From the NCBI GenBank assembly GCA_030386875.1, contig JASJYW010000026.1, forward strand, positions 12,790,246 through 12,854,245: DNA of 64,000 bases, given 5' to 3'. Position numbers and translations under genes: made by a program. The notes below the pieces were generated by a model that made no database searches, was not told the origin of the DNA, and saw only the letters and a list, made by a program, of their open reading frames with translations. This document shows, piece after piece, positions 32,483 through 47,400 of this stretch (the first letter of the stretch is position 1; the number at the start of each line of letters is the position of its first letter). The DNA is from Morinoia aosen. Its lineage: Eukaryota > Arthropoda > Malacostraca > Amphipoda > Talitridae.

Positions 32483-35400
32483 ATTTAGCCGTTTCCACGG
32501 TCGACAGAGCTAAAATGCGTGTTTTGGGCCATTCTTAGGCCGAATGCGGTGAAAATCACGTCGTTTGCTGTTTCCAGTGGCGACATAGGCGGAAAGTGCA
32601 TTTATATCCGATTCCAAGGTCGAGCTAAAATGCCTGTTTTAGGCCATTCCTAGGCCGAATGGGTGAAAATCACGTCGTTTGCTGTTTCCCGTGGCGACAT
32701 AGGCGAAAAGTGCATATTTAGCCGATTCCACGGTCGACAGAGCTAAAATGCGTGTTTTGGGCCATTCCTAGGCCGAATGCGGTGAAAATCACGTCGTTTG
32801 CTGTTACCCGTGGCGACATAGGCGGAAAGTGCATATTTAGCCGATTCCACGGTCGACAGAGCTAAAATGCGTGTTCTGGGCCATTCCTAGGCCGAATGCG
32901 GTGAAAATCACGTCGTTTGCTGTTTCCCGTGGCGACATAGGCGGAAAGTGCATATTTAGCCGATTCCACGGTCGACAAAGCTAAAATGCGTGTTTTGGGC
33001 CATTCCTAGCCGTATTCGGTGAAAATCACGTCGTTTGCTGTTTCCCGTGGCGACATAGGCGGAAAGTGCATATTTAGCCGATTCCACGGTCGACAGAGCT
33101 AAAATGCGTGTTTTGGGCCATTCCTAGGTCGAATGCGGTGAAAATCACGTCGTTTGCTGTTTCCCGTGGCGACATAGGCGGAAAGTGCATATTTAGCCGA
33201 TTCCACGGTCGACAGAGTTAAAATGCGTGTTTTGGGCCATTCCTAGGCCGAGTGCGGTGAAAATCACGTCGTTTGCTGTTTCCCGTGGCGACATAGGCGG
33301 AAAGTGCGTATTTAGCCGATTCCACGGTCGACAGAGCTAAAATGCGTGTTTTGGGCCATTCCTAGGCCGAATGCGGTGAAAATCACGTCGTTTGCTGTTT
33401 CCCGTGGCGACATAGGCGGAAAGTGCATGTTTAGTCGATTCCACGGTCGACAGAGCTAAAATGCGTGTTTTGGGCCATTCCTAGGCCGAATGCGGTGAAA
33501 ATCACGTCGTTTGCTGTTTCCCGTGGCGACATAGGCGGGAAGTGCATATTTAGCCGATTCTACGGTCGACAGAGCTAAAATGCGTGTTTTGGGCCATTCC
33601 TAGGCCGAATGCGGTGAAAATCACGTCGTTTGCTGTTTCCCGTGGCGACATAGGCGGAAAGTGCATATTTAGCCGATTCCACGGTCGACAGAGCTAAAAT
33701 GCGTGTTCTGGGCCATTCCTAGGCCGAATGCGGTGAAAATCACGTCGTTTGCTGTTTCCCGTGGCGACATAGGCGGAAAGTGCATATTTAGCCGATTCCA
33801 CGGTCGACAAAGCTAAAATGCGTGTTTTGGGCCATTCCTAGCCGTATACGGTGAAAATCACGTCGTTTGCTGTTTCCCGTGGCGACATAGGCGGAAAGTG
33901 CATATTTAGCCGATTCCACGGTCGACAAAGCTAAAATGCGTGTTTTGGGCCATTCCTAGCCGTATGCGGTGAAAATCACGTCGTTTGCTGTTTCCCGTGG
34001 CGACATAGGCGGAAAGTGCATATTTAGCCGATTCCACGGTCGACAGAGCTAAAATGCGTGTTTTGGGCCATTCCTAGGTCGAATGCGGTGAAAATCACGT
34101 CGTTTGCTGTTTCCCGTGGCGACATAGGCGGAAAGTGCGTATTTAGCCGATTCCACGGTCGATAAAGCTAAAATGCGTGTTTTGGGCCATTCCTAGGCCG
34201 AATGCGGTGAAAATCACGTCGTTTGCTGTTTCCCGTGGCGACATAGGCGGAAAGTGCATGTTTAGCCGATTCCACGGTCGACAGAGCTAAAATGCGTGTT
34301 TTGGGCCATTCCTAGGCCGAATGCGGTGAAAATCACGTCGTTTGCTGTTTCCCGTGGCGACATAGGCGGAAAGTGCATATTTAGCCGATTCCACGGTCGA
34401 CAAAGCTAAAATGCGTGTTTTGGGCCATTCCTAGGCCGAATGCGGTGAAAATCACGTCGTTTGCTGTTTCCCGTGGCGATATAGGCGGAAAGTGCATATT
34501 TAGCCGATTCCACGGTCGACAGAGCTAATATGCGTGTTTTGGGCCATTCCTAGGCCGAATGCGGTGAAAATCACGTCGTTTGCTGTTTCCCGTGTCGACA
34601 TAGGCGGAAAATGCATATTTAGCCGATTCCACGGTCGACAGAGCTAAAATGCGTGTTTTGGGCCATTCCGAGGTCGAATGCGGTGAAAATCACGTCGTTT
34701 GCTGTTTCCCGTGGCGACATAGGCGGAAAGTGCATATTTAGCCGATTCAACGGTCGACAAAGCTAAAATGCGTGTTTTGGACCATTCCTAGGCCGAATGC
34801 GGTGAAAATCACGTCGTTTGCTGTTTCCCGTGGCGACATAGGCGGAAAGTGCGTATTTAGCCGATTCCACGGTCGACAGAGCTAATATGCGTGTTGTGGG
34901 CCATTCCTAGGCCGAATGCGGTGAAAATCACGTCGTTTGCTGTTTCCCGTGTCGACATAGGCGGAAAATGCATATTTAGCCGATTCCACGGTCGACAGAG
35001 CTAAAATGCGTGTTTTGGGCCATTCCTAGGTTGAATGTGGTGAAAATCACGTCGTTCGCTGTTTCCCGTGGTGACATAGGCGGAAAGTGCATATTTAGCC
35101 GATTCCACGGTCGACAGAGCTAAAATGCGTGTTTTGGGCCATTCCTAGGTCGAATGCAGTGAAAATCACGTCGTTTGCTGTTTCCCGTGGCGACATAGGC
35201 GGAAAGTGCATATTTAGCCGATTCCACGGTCGACAGAGCTAAAATGCGTGTTTTGGGCCATTCCTAGGCCGAATGCGGTGAAAATCACGTCGTTTGCTGT
35301 TTCCCGTGGCGACATAGGCGGAAAGTGCATATTTAGCCGATTCCACGGTCGACAGAGCTAAAATGCGTGTTTTGGGCCATTCCTAGGCCGAATGCGGTGA

Positions 35401-35940
35401 AAATCACGTCGTTTGCTGGTTCCCGAGGCGACATAGGCGGAAAGTGCATATTTAGCCGATTCCACGGTCGACAGAGCTAAAATGTGTGTTTTGGGCCATT
35501 CCTAGGCCGAATGCGGTGAAAATCACGTCGTTTGCGGTTTCCCGTGGCGACATAGGCGGAAAGTGCATATTTAGCCGATTCCACGGTCGACAGAGCTAAA
35601 ATGCGTGTTTTGGGCCATTCCTAGGCCGAATGCGGTGAAAATCACGTCGTTTGCTGTTTCCCGTGGCGACATAGGCGGAAAGTGCATATTTAGCCGATTC
35701 TACGGTCGACAGACCTAGAATGCGTGTTTCGGGCCATTCCTTGGCCGAATGCGATGAAAATCACGTCGTTTGCTGTTTCCCGTGGCGACATAGGCGGAGA
35801 GTGCATATTTAGCCGATTCCACGGTTGACAGAGCTAAAATGCGTGTTTTGGGCCATTCCTAGGCCGAATGCGGTGAAAATCACGTCGTTTGCTGTTTCCC
35901 GTGGCGACATAGGCGTAAAGTGCATATTTAGCCGATTCCA

Positions 35941-38900
35941 CGGTCGACTGAGCTAAAATGCGTGTTTTGGGCCATTCCTTGGTCGAATGCGGTGAAAATC
36001 ACGTCGTTCGCTGTTTTCCGTGGCGACATAGGCGGAGATTGCATATTTAGCCGATTCCACGGTCGACAGAGCTAAAATGCGTGTTTTGAGCCATTCCTAG
36101 GTCGAATGCGGTGAAAATCACGTCGTTTGCTGTTTCCCGTGGCGACATAGGCGGAAAGTGCATATTTAGCCGATTCCACGGTCGACAGAGCTAAAATGCG
36201 TGTTTTGGGCCATTCCTAGCCGAATGCGGTGAAAATCAAGTCGTTTGCTGTTTCCCGCGGCGAAATAGGCGGAAAGTGCATATTTAGCCGATTCCACGGT
36301 CGACAGAGCTAAAATGCGTGTTTTGGGCCATTCCAAGGCCGAATGCGGTGAAAATCACGTCGTTTGCTGTTTCCCGTGGCGACATAGGCGGAAAGTGCAT
36401 ATTTAGCCGATTCCACGGTCGACAGAGCTAAAATGCGTGTTTAGGGCCATTCCTAGGTCGAATGCGGTGAAAATCACGTCGTTTGCTGTTTCCCGTGGCG
36501 ACATAGGCGGAAAGTGCATATTTAGCCGATTCCACGGTCGACAGAGCTAAAATGCGTGTTTTGGCCCATTCCTAGGCCGAATGCGGTGAAAATCACGTCG
36601 CTTGCTGTTTCCCGTGGCGACATAGGCGGAAAGTGCATATTTAGCCGATTCCACGGTCGACAGAGCTAAAACGCGTGTTTTGGGCCATTCCTAGGTCGAA
36701 TGCGGTGAAAATCACGTCGTTTGCTGTTTCCCGTGGCGACATAGGCGGAAAGTGCATATTTAGCCGATTCCACGCTCGACAGAGCTAAAATGCGTGTTTT
36801 GGGCAATTCCTAGGACGAATGCGGTGAAAATCACGGCGTTTCCTGTTTCCCGTGGCGACATAGGCGGAAAGTGCATATTTAGCCGATTCCACGGTTGACA
36901 GAGCTAAAATGCGTGTTTTGGGCCATTCCTAGGTCGAATGCGGTGAAAATCACGTCGTTTGCTGTTTCCCGTGGCGACATAGGCGGAAAGTGCATATTTA
37001 GCCGATTCCACGGTCGACAGAGCTAAAATGCGTGTTTTGGGCCATTCCTAGGTCGAATGCGGTGAAAATCACGTCGTTTGCTGTTTCCCGTGGCGACATA
37101 GGCGGAAAGTGCATATTTAGCCGATTCCACGGTCGACAGAGCTAAAATGCGTGTTTTGGGCCATTCCTAGGCCGAATGCGGTGAAAATCACGTTGTTTGC
37201 TGTTTCCCGTGGCGACATAGGCGGAAAGTGCATATTTAGCCGATTCCACGGTCGACAGAGCTAAAATGCGTGTTTTGTGCCATACCTAGGCCGAATGCGG
37301 TGAAAATCACGTCGTTTGCTGCTTCCCGTGGCGACATAGGCGGAAAGTGCATATTTAGCCGATTTCACGGTCGACAGAGCTAAAATGCGTGTTTTGGGGC
37401 ATTCCTAGGCCGAATGCGGTGAAAATCACGTCGTTTGCTGTTTCTCGTGGCGACATATGCGGAAAGTGCATATTTAGCCGATTCCACGGTCGACTGAGCT
37501 AAAATGCGTGTTTTGGGCCATTCCTTGGTCGAATGCGGTGAAAATCACGTCGTTCGCTGTTTTCCGTGGCGACATAGGCGGAGATTGCATATTTAGCCGA
37601 TTCCACGGTCGACAGAGCTAAAATGCGTGTTTTGAGCCATTCCTAGGTCGAATGCGGTGAAAATCACGTCGTTTGCTGTTTCCCGTGGCGACATAGGCGG
37701 AAAGTGCATATTTAGCCGATTCCACGGTCGACAGAGCTAAAATGCGTGTTTTGGGCCATTCCTAGCCGAATGCGGTGAAAATCAAGTCGTTTGCTGTTTC
37801 CCGCGGCGAAATAGGCGGAAAGTGCATATTTAGCCGATTCCACGGTCGACAGAGCTAAAATGCGTGTTTTGGGCCATTCCAAGGCCGAATGCGGTGAAAA
37901 TCACGTCGTTTGCTGTTTCCCGTGGCGACATAGGCGGAAAGTGCATATTTAGCCGATTCCACGGTCGACAGAGCTAAAATGCGTGTTTAGGGCCATTCCT
38001 AGGTCGAATGCGGTGAAAATCACGTCGTTTGCTGTTTCCCGTGGCGACATAGGCGGAAAGTGCATATTTAGCCGATTCCACGGTCGACAGAGCTAAAATG
38101 CGTGTTTTGGCCCATTCCTAGGCCGAATGCGGTGAAAATCACGTCGCTTGCTGTTTCCCGTGGCGACATAGGCGGAAAGTGCATATTTAGCCGATTCCAC
38201 GGTCGACAGAGCTAAAACGCGTGTTTTGGGCCATTCCTAGGTCGAATGCGGTGAAAATCACGTCGTTTGCTGTTTCCCGTGGCGACATAGGCGGAAAGTG
38301 CATATTTAGCCGATTCCACGCTCGACAGAGCTAAAATGCGTGTTTTGGGCAATTCCTAGGACGAATGCGGTGAAAATCACGGCGTTTCCTGTTTCCCGTG
38401 GCGACATAGGCGGAAAGTGCATATTTAGCCGATTCCACGGTTGACAGAGCTAAAATGCGTGTTTTGGGCCATTCCTAGGTCGAATGCGGTGAAAATCACG
38501 TCGTTTGCTGTTTCCCGTGGCGACATAGGCGGAAAGTGCATATTTAGCCGATTCCACGGTCGACAGAGCTAAAATGCGTGTTTTGGGCCATTCCTAGGTC
38601 GAATGCGGTGAAAATCACGTCGTTTGCTGTTTCCCGTGGCGACATAGGCGGAAAGTGCATATTTAGCCGATTCCACGGTCGACAGAGCTAAAATGCGTGT
38701 TTTGGGCCATTCCTAGGCCGAATGCGGTGAAAATCACGTTGTTTGCTGTTTCCCGTGGCGACATAGGCGGAAAGTGCATATTTAGCCGATTCCACGGTCG
38801 ACAGAGCTAAAATGCGTGTTTTGTGCCATACCTAGGCCGAATGCGGTGAAAATCACGTCGTTTGCTGCTTCCCGTGGCGACATAGGCGGAAAGTGCATAT

Positions 38901-39032
38901 TTAGCCGATTTCACGGTCGACAGAGCTAAAATGCGTGTTTTGGGGCATTCCTAGGCCGAATGCGGTGAAAATCACGTCGTTTGCTGTTTCTCGTGGCGAC
39001 ATATGCGGAAAGTGCATATTTAGCCGATTCCA
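35941..39032. repeat. Tandem 13-monomer higher-order block, two copies
   Basis: Positions 35941-37486 and 37487-39032 are direct copies of 1,546 bp each (13 monomers with one 1-bp deletion). Private variants recur in the same order: GACTGAGC, GGCGGAGATT, TCCTAGCCGAATG, CCCGCGGCGAAATAGG, TTCCAAGGCC, TTTAGGGCC, TTGGCCCATT, AAAACGCG, CACGCTCGAC, CACGGCGTTTCCTG, TTTGTGCCATACC and TCTCGTGGCGACATATG. All variants I compared match. The copies are therefore far more alike than neighbouring monomers. Confidence 0.9.
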
Positions 39033-42000
39033 CGGTCGACAGAGCTAAAATGCGTGTTTTGGGCCATTCCTAGGCCGAATGCGGTGAAAATCACGTCAAT
39101 TGCTGTTTCCCGTGGCGACATAGGCGGAAAGTGCATATTTAGCCGATTCCACGGTCGACAGAGCTAAAATGCGTGTTTTGGGCCATTCCTAGGCCGAATG
39201 CGGTGAAAATCACGTCGTTTGCTGTTTCCAGTGGCGACATAGGCGGAAAGTGCATATTTAGCCGATTCCACGGTCGACAAAGCTAAAATGCGTGTTTTGG
39301 ACCATTCCTAGGCCGAATGCCGTGAAAATCATGTCGTTTGCTGTTTCCCGTGGCGACATAGGCGGAAAGTGCATATTTAGCCGATTCCACGGTCGATAGA
39401 GCTAAAATGCGTGTTTTGGGCCATTCCTAGGTCGAATGCGGTGAAAATCACGTCGTTTGCTGTTTCCCGTGGCGACATAGGCGGAAAGTGCATATTTAGC
39501 CGATTCCAAGGTCGACAGAGCTGAAATGCGTTTATGGGCCATTCCTAGGCCGAATGCGGTGAAAATCACGTCGTTTGCTGTTTCCCGTGGCAACATAGGC
39601 GAAAAGTGCATATTTAGCCGATTCCACGGTCGACAGAGCTAAAATGCGTGTTTTGGGCCATTCCTAGGCCGAATGCGGTGAAAATCACGTCGTTTGCTGT
39701 TTCCCGTGGCGACTTAGGCGGAAAGTGCATATTTAGCCGATTCCACGGTCGACAGAGCTAAAATGCGTTTTTTTTTTTGCCATTCCTCGGCCGAATGCGG
39801 TGAAAATCAAGTCGTTTGCTGTTTCCCGTGGCGACATAGGCGGAAAGTGCATATTTAGCCGATTCCACGGTCGACAGAGCTAAAATGCGTGTTTTGGGCC
39901 ATTCCTAGGCCGAATGCGATGAAAATCACGTCGTTTGCTGTTTCCTTGGCGACATAGGCGGAAAGTGCATATTTAGCCGATTCTACGGTCGACAGAGCTA
40001 AAATGCGTGTTTTGGGCCATTCCTTGGCCGAATGCGGTGAAAATCACGTCGTTTGCTGTTTCCCGTGGCGACACAGCCGGAAAGTGCATATTTAGCCGAT
40101 TCCACGGTCGACAGAAATAAAATGCGTGTTTTGGGCCATTCCTAGGCCGAATGCGGTGAAAATCACGTCGTTTGCTGTTTCCCGTGGCGACATAGGCGGA
40201 AAGTGCATATCTAGCCGATTCCACGGTCGACAGAGCTAAAATGCGTGTTTTGGGTCATTCCTTGGTCGAATGTGGTGAAAATCACGTCGTTTGCTGTTTC
40301 CCGTTGCGACATAGGCGGGAAGTGCATATTTAGCCGATTCTACGGTCGACAGAGCTAAAATGCGTGTTTTGGGCCATTCCTAGGCCGAATGCGGTGAAAA
40401 TCACGTCGTTTGCTGTTTCCCGTGGCGACATAGGCGGAAAGTGCATATTTAGCCGATTCCACGGTCGACAGAGCTAAAATGCGTGTTTTGGGCCATTCCT
40501 AGGTCGAATGCGGTGAAAATCACGTCGTTTGCTGTTTCCCGTGGCGACATAGGCGGGAAGTGCATATTTAGCCGATTCTACGGTCGACAGAGCTAAAATG
40601 CGTGTTTTGGGCCATTCCTAGGCCGAATGCGGGGAAAATCACGTCGTTTGCTGTTTCCCGTGGCGACATAGGCGGAAGGTGCATATTTAGCCGATTCCAC
40701 GGTCGACAGAGCTGAAATGCGTGTTTTGGGCCATTCCTAGGTAGAATGCTGTGAAAATCACGTCGTTTGCTGTTTCCCGTGGCGACATAGGCGGAAAGTG
40801 CATATTTAGCCGATTCCACGGTCGACAGAGCTAAAATGCGTGTTTTGGGCCATTTCTAGGCCGAATGCATTGAAAATCACGTCGTTTGCTGTTTCCCGTG
40901 GCGACATAGGCGGAAAGTGCATATTTAGCCGATTCCACGGTCGACAGAGCTAAAATGCGTGTTTTGGGCCATTCCTAGGCCGAATGCGGTGAAAATCACG
41001 TCGTTTGCTGTTTCCCGTGGCGACATGAGCATAAAGTGCATATTTAGTCGATTCCACGGTCGAAAGAGCTAAAATGCGTGTTTTGGGCCATTCCTAGGCC
41101 GAATGCGGTGAAAATCACGTCGTTTGCTGTTTCCCGTGGCGACATAGGCGGAAGTGCATATTTAGCCGATTCCACGGTCGACAGAGCTAAAATGCGTGTT
41201 TTGGGCCATTCCTAGGTCGAATGCGGTGAAAATCACGTCGTTTGCTGTTCCCCGTGGCGACATAGGCGGAAAGTGCATATTTAGCCGATTCCACGGAAGA
41301 CAGAGCTAAAATGCGTGTTTTGGGCCATTCCTAGGCCGAATGCGGTGAAAATCACGTCGTTTGCGGATTCCCGTGGCGACATAGGCGGAAAGTGCATATT
41401 TAGCCGATTCCACGGTCGACAGAGCTAAAATGCGAGTTTTGGGCCATTCCTAGGCCGAATGCGGTGAAAAACACGTCGTTTGCTGTTTCCCGTGGCGACA
41501 TAGGCGGAAAGTGCATATTTAGCCGATTCCACGGTCGACCGAGCTAAAATGCGTGTTTTGGGCCATTCCTAGGCCGAATGCGGTGAAAATCAAGTCGTTT
41601 GCTGTTTCCCGTGGCGACATAGGCGGAAAGTGCATGTGTACCCAATTCCATGGTCGACAGAGCTAAAATGCGTGTTTTGGGCCATTCCTAGGCCGAATGC
41701 GGTGAAAATCACGTCGTTTGCTGTTTCCCGTGGCGACATAGGCGGAAAGTGCATATTTAGCAGATTCCACGGTCGACAGAGCTAAAATGCGTGTTTTGGG
41801 CAATTCCTAGGCCGAATGCGGTGAAAATCACGGCGTTTGCTGTTTCCCGTAGCGACATAGGCGGAAAGTGTATAATTAGCCGATTCCACGGTCGACAGAG
41901 CTAAAATGCGTGTTTTGGGCCATTCCTAGGCCGAATGCGGTGAAAATCACGTCGTTTGCTGTTTCCCGTGGCGACATAGGCGGAAAGAGCACATCTAGCC

Positions 42001-44490
42001 GATTCCACGGTCGACAGAGCTAAAATGCGTGTTTTGGGTCATTCCTAGGTCGAATGTGGTGAAAATCACGTCGTTTGCTGTTTCCCGTGGCGACATAGGC
42101 GGGAAGTGCATATTTAGCCGATTCTACGGTCGACAGAGCTAAAATGCGTGTTTTGGGCCATTCCTAGGCCGAATGCGGTGAAAATCACGTCGTTTGCTGT
42201 TTCCCGTGGCGACATAGGCGGAAAGTGCATATTTGGCCGATTCCACGGTCGACAGAGCTAAAATGCGTGTTTTGGGCCATTCCTAGGCCGAATGCGGTGA
42301 AAATCACGTCGTTTGCTGTTTCCCGTGGCGACATAAGCGGAAAGTGCATATTTATTCGATTCCACTTTCGACAGAGCTAAAATGCGTTTTTTGGGCCATT
42401 CCTAGGCCGAATGCGGTGAAAATCACGTCGTTTACTGTTTCCCGTGGCGACATAGGCGGAAAGTGCATATTTAGCCGATTCCACGGTCGACAGAGATAAA
42501 ATGCGTGTTATGGGCCATTCCTAGGCCTAATGCGGTGAAAATCACGTCGTTTGCTGTTTCCCGTGGCGACATAGGCGGAAAGTGCATATTTAGCCGATTC
42601 CACGGTCGACAGAGCTAAAATGCGTGTTTCGGGCCGTTCCTAGGTCGAATGCGGTGAAATCACGTCGTTTGATGTTTCCCGTGGCGACATAGGCGGAAAG
42701 TGCATATTTAGCCGATTCCACGGTCGACAGAGCTAAAATGCGTGTTTTGGGCCATTCCTAGGTCGAATGCGGTGAAAATCACGTCGTTTGATGTTTCCCG
42801 TGGCGACATAGGCGGAAAGTGCATATTTAGCCGATTCCACGGTCGACAGAGCTAAAATGCGTGTTTTGGGCCATTCCTAGGCCGAATGCGGTGAGAATCA
42901 CGTCGTTTGCTGTTTCCCGTGGCGACATAGGCGGAAAGTGCATATTTAGCCGATTCCACGGTCGACAGAGCTAAAATGCGTGTTTTGGGCCATTCCTAGG
43001 CCGAATGCGGTGAAAATCACGTCGTTTGCTGTTTCCCGTGGAGACATAAGCGGAAAGTGCATATTTATTCGATTCCACTTTCGACAGAGCTAAAATGCGT
43101 GTTTTGGGCCATTCCTAGGCCGAATGCGGTGAAAATCACGTCGTTTGCTGTTTCCCGTGGCGACATAGGCGGAAAGTGCATATTTAGCCGATTCCACGGT
43201 CGACAGAGATAAAATGCGTGTTATGGGCCATTCCTAGGCCTAATGCGGTGAAAATCACGTTGTTTGCTGTTTCCCGTGGCGACATAGGCGGAAAGTGCAT
43301 ATTTAGCCGATTCCACGGTCGACAGAGCTAAAATGCGTGTTTTGGGCCGTTCCTAGGTCGAATGCGGTGCAAATCACGTCGTTTGCTGTTTCCCGTGGCG
43401 ACATAGGCGGAAAGTGCATATTTAGCCGATTCCACGGTCGACAGAGCTAAAATGCGTGTTTTGGGCCATTCCTAGGTCGAATGCGGTGAAAATCACGTCG
43501 TTTAATGTTTCCCGTGGCGACATAGGCGGAAAGTGCATATTTAGCCGATTCCACGGTCGACAGAGCTAAAATGCGTGTTTTGGGCCATTCCTAGGCCGAA
43601 TGCGGTGAAAATCACGTCGTTTGCTGTTTCCCGTGGCGACATAGGCGGAAAGTGCATATTTAGCCGATTCCACGGTCGACAGAGCAAAAATGCGTGTTTT
43701 GGGCCATTCCTAGGCCGAATGCGGTAAAAATCACGTCGTTTGCTGTTTCCCGTGGCGACATAGGCGAAAAGTGCATATTTAGCCGATTCCACGGTCGACA
43801 GAGCTAAAATGCGTGTTTTGGGCCATTCCCAGGCCGAATGCGGGGAAAATCACGTCGTTTGCTGTTTCCCGTGGCGACATAGGCGGAAAGTGCATATTTA
43901 GCCGATTCCACGGTCGACAGAGCTAAAATGCGTGTTTTGGGCCATTCCTAGGCCGATTGCGGTGAAAATCACGTCGTTGGCTGTTTCCCGTGGCGACATA
44001 GGCGGAAAGTGCATATTTAGCCGATTCCACGGTCGACAGAGCTAAAATGCGTGTTGTGGGCCATTCCTAGGCCGAATGCGGTGAAAATCACGTCGTCTGC
44101 TGTTTCCCGTGGCGACATAAGCGGAAAGTGCATATTTAGCTGATTCCACGGTCGACAGAGCTAAAATGCGTGTTTTGGGCCATTCCTAGGCCGGATGCGG
44201 TGAAAATCATGTCGTTTGCTGTTTCCCGTGGCGACATAGGTGGAAAGTGCATATTCAGCCAATTCCACGGTCGACAGAGCTAAAATGCGTGTTTTGGGCC
44301 ATTCCTAGGCCGAATGCGGTGAAAATCACGTCGTTGGCTGTTTCCCGTGGCGACATAGGCGGAAAGGGCATATTTACCCAATTCCACGGTCGACAGAGCT
44401 AAAATGCGTGTTTTGGGCCATTCCTAGGCCGCAGGCGGTGAAAATTACGTCGTTTGCTGTTTTCCGTGGCGACATAGGCGGAAAGTGCAT

Positions 44491-47400
44491 ATTAAAGCCG
44501 ATTCCACGGTCGACAGAGCTAAAATGCGAGTTTTGGGCCATTCCTAGGCCGAATGCGGTGAAAAACACGTCGTTTGCTGTTTCCCGTGGCGACATAGGCG
44601 GAAAGTGCATATATAGCCGATTCCACGGTTGACAGAGCTAAAATGCGTGTTTTGGGCCATTCCTAGGCCGAATGCGGTGAAAATCACGTCGTTTGATGTT
44701 TCCCGTGGCGACATAGGCGGAAAGTGCATATTTACCCAATTCCACGGTCGACAGAGCTAAAATTCGTGTTTTGGGCCATTCCTAGGCCGAATGCGGTGAA
44801 AATCACGTCGTTTGCGGTTTCCCGTGGCGACATAGGCGGAAAGTGCATATTTAGCCGATTCCACGGTCGACAGAGCTAAAATGCGTGTTTTGGGCAATTC
44901 CTAGGCCGAATGCGTTGAAAATCACGGCGTTTGCTGTTTTCCGTAGCGACATAGGCGGAAAGTGCATATTTAGCCGATTCCACGGTCGACAAAGCTAAAA
45001 TGCGTGTTTTGGGCCATTCCTAGGCCGAATGCGGTGAAAATCACGTCGTTTGCTGTTTCCCGTGGCGACATATGTGGAAAGTGCATATCTAGCCGATTCC
45101 ACGGTCGACAGAGCTAAAATGCGTGTTTTGGGTCATTCCTAGGTCGAATGTGGTGAAAATCACGTCGTTTGCGGTTTCCCGTGGCGACATAGGCGGAAAG
45201 TGCATATTTAGCCGATTCCACGGTCGACAGAGCTAAAATGCGTGTTGTGAGCCATTCCTAGGCCGAATGCGATGAAAATCACGTCGTTTGCTGTTTACCG
45301 AGGCGACATAAGCGGAAAGTGCATATTTAGCCGATTCCACGGTCGACAGAGCTAAAATGCGTGTTTTGGGCCATTCCTAGGCCGGATGCGGTGAAAATCA
45401 CGTCGTTTGCTGTTTCCCGTCGCGACATAGGTGGAAAGTGCATATTCAGCCGATTCCACGGTCGACAGAGCTAAAATGCGTGTTTTGGGCCATTCCTAGG
45501 CCGAATGCGGTGAAAATCACGTCGTTTGCTGTTTCCCGTGGCGACATAGGCGGGAAGTGCATATTTAGCCGATTCCACGGTCGACAGAGCTAAAATGCGC
45601 GTTTTGGCCATTCCTAGGCCGAATGCGGTGAAAATCTCGTCGTTTGCTGTTTCCAGTGGCGACATAGGCGGAAAGTGCATATATATCCAATTCCACGGTC
45701 GAGCTAAAATGCGTGTTTTGGGCCATTCCTAGGCCGAATGGGTGAAAATCACGTCGTTTGCTGTTTCCCGTGGCGACACAGGCGGAAAGTGCATATTTAG
45801 CCGATTCCACGGTCGACAGAGCTAAAATGCGTGTTTTAAGCCATTCCTAGGCCGAATGCGGTGAAAATCACGTCGTTTGCTGTTTCCCGTGGCGACATAG
45901 GCGGAAAGTGCATATTTAGCCGATTCCACGGTCGACAGAGCTAAAATGCGTGTTTTGGGCCATTCCTAGGCCGATTGCGGTGAAAATCACGTCGTTGGCT
46001 GTTTCCCGTGGCGACATAGGCGGAAAGTGCATATTTAGCCGATTCCACGGTCGACAGAGCTAAAATGCGTGTTGTGGGCCATTCCTAGGCCGAATGCGGT
46101 GAAAATCACGTCGTCTGCTGTTTCCCGTGGCGACATAAGCGGAAAGTGCATATTTAGCTGATTCCACGGTCGACAGAGCTAAAATGCGTGTTTTGGGCCA
46201 TTCCTAGGCCGAAGGCGGTGAAAATCATGTCGTTTGCTGTTTCCCGTGGCGACATAGGCGGAAAGTGCATATTAAAGCCGATTCCACGGTCGACAGAGTT
46301 AAAATGCGAGTTTTGGGCCATTCCTAGGCCGAATGCGGTGAAAAACACGTCGTTTGCTGTTTCCCGTGGCGACATTGGCGGAAAGTGCATATTTAGCCGA
46401 TTCCACGGTCGACAGAGCTAAAATGCGTGTTTTGGGCCATTCCTAGGCCGAATGCGGTGGAAATCACGTCGTTTGCTGTTTCCCGTGGCGACATAGGCGG
46501 AAAGTGCATGTTTACCCAATTCCACGGTCGACAGAGCTAAAATTCGTGTTTTGGGCCATTCCTAGGCCGAATGCGGTGAAAATCACGTCGTTTGCGGTTT
46601 CCCGTGGCGACATAGGCGGAAAGTGCATATTTAGCCGATTCCACGGTCGACAGAGCTAAAATGCGTGTTTTGGGCAATTCCTAGGCCGAATGCGGTGAAA
46701 ATCACGGCGTTTGCTGTTTCCCGTAGCGACATAGGCGGAAAGTGCATATTTAGCCGATTCCACGGTCGACAAAGCTAAAATGCGTGTTTTGTGCCATTCC
46801 TAGGCCGAATGCGGTGAAAATCCCGGCGTTTGCTGTTTCCCGTGGCGACATATGTGGAAAGTGCATATCTAGCCGATTCCACGGTCGACAGAGCTAAAAT
46901 GCGTGTTTTGGGTCATTCCTAGGTCGAATGTGGTGAAAATCACGTCGTTTGCGGTTTCCCGTGGCGACATAGGCGGAAAGTGCATATTTAGCCGATTCCA
47001 CGGTCGACAGAGCTAAAATGCGTGTTGTGGGCCATTCCTAGGCCGAATGCGATGAAAATCACGTCGTTTGCTGTTTCCCGATGCGACATAAGCGGAAAGT
47101 GCATATTTAGCCGATTCCACGGTCGACAGAGCTAAAATGCGTGTTTTGGGCCATTCCCAGGCCGGATGCGGTGAAAATCACGTCGTTTGCTGTTTCCCGT
47201 GGCGACATAGGTGGAAAGTGCATATTCAGCCGATTCCACGGTCGACAGAGCTAAAATTCGTGTTTTGGGCCATTCCTAGGCCGAATGCGGTGAAAATCAC
47301 GTCGTTTGCTGTTTCCCGTGGCGACATGGGCGGAAAGTGCATATTTAGCCGATTCCACGGTCGACAGAGCTAAAATGCGCGTTTTGGGCAATTCCTAGGC

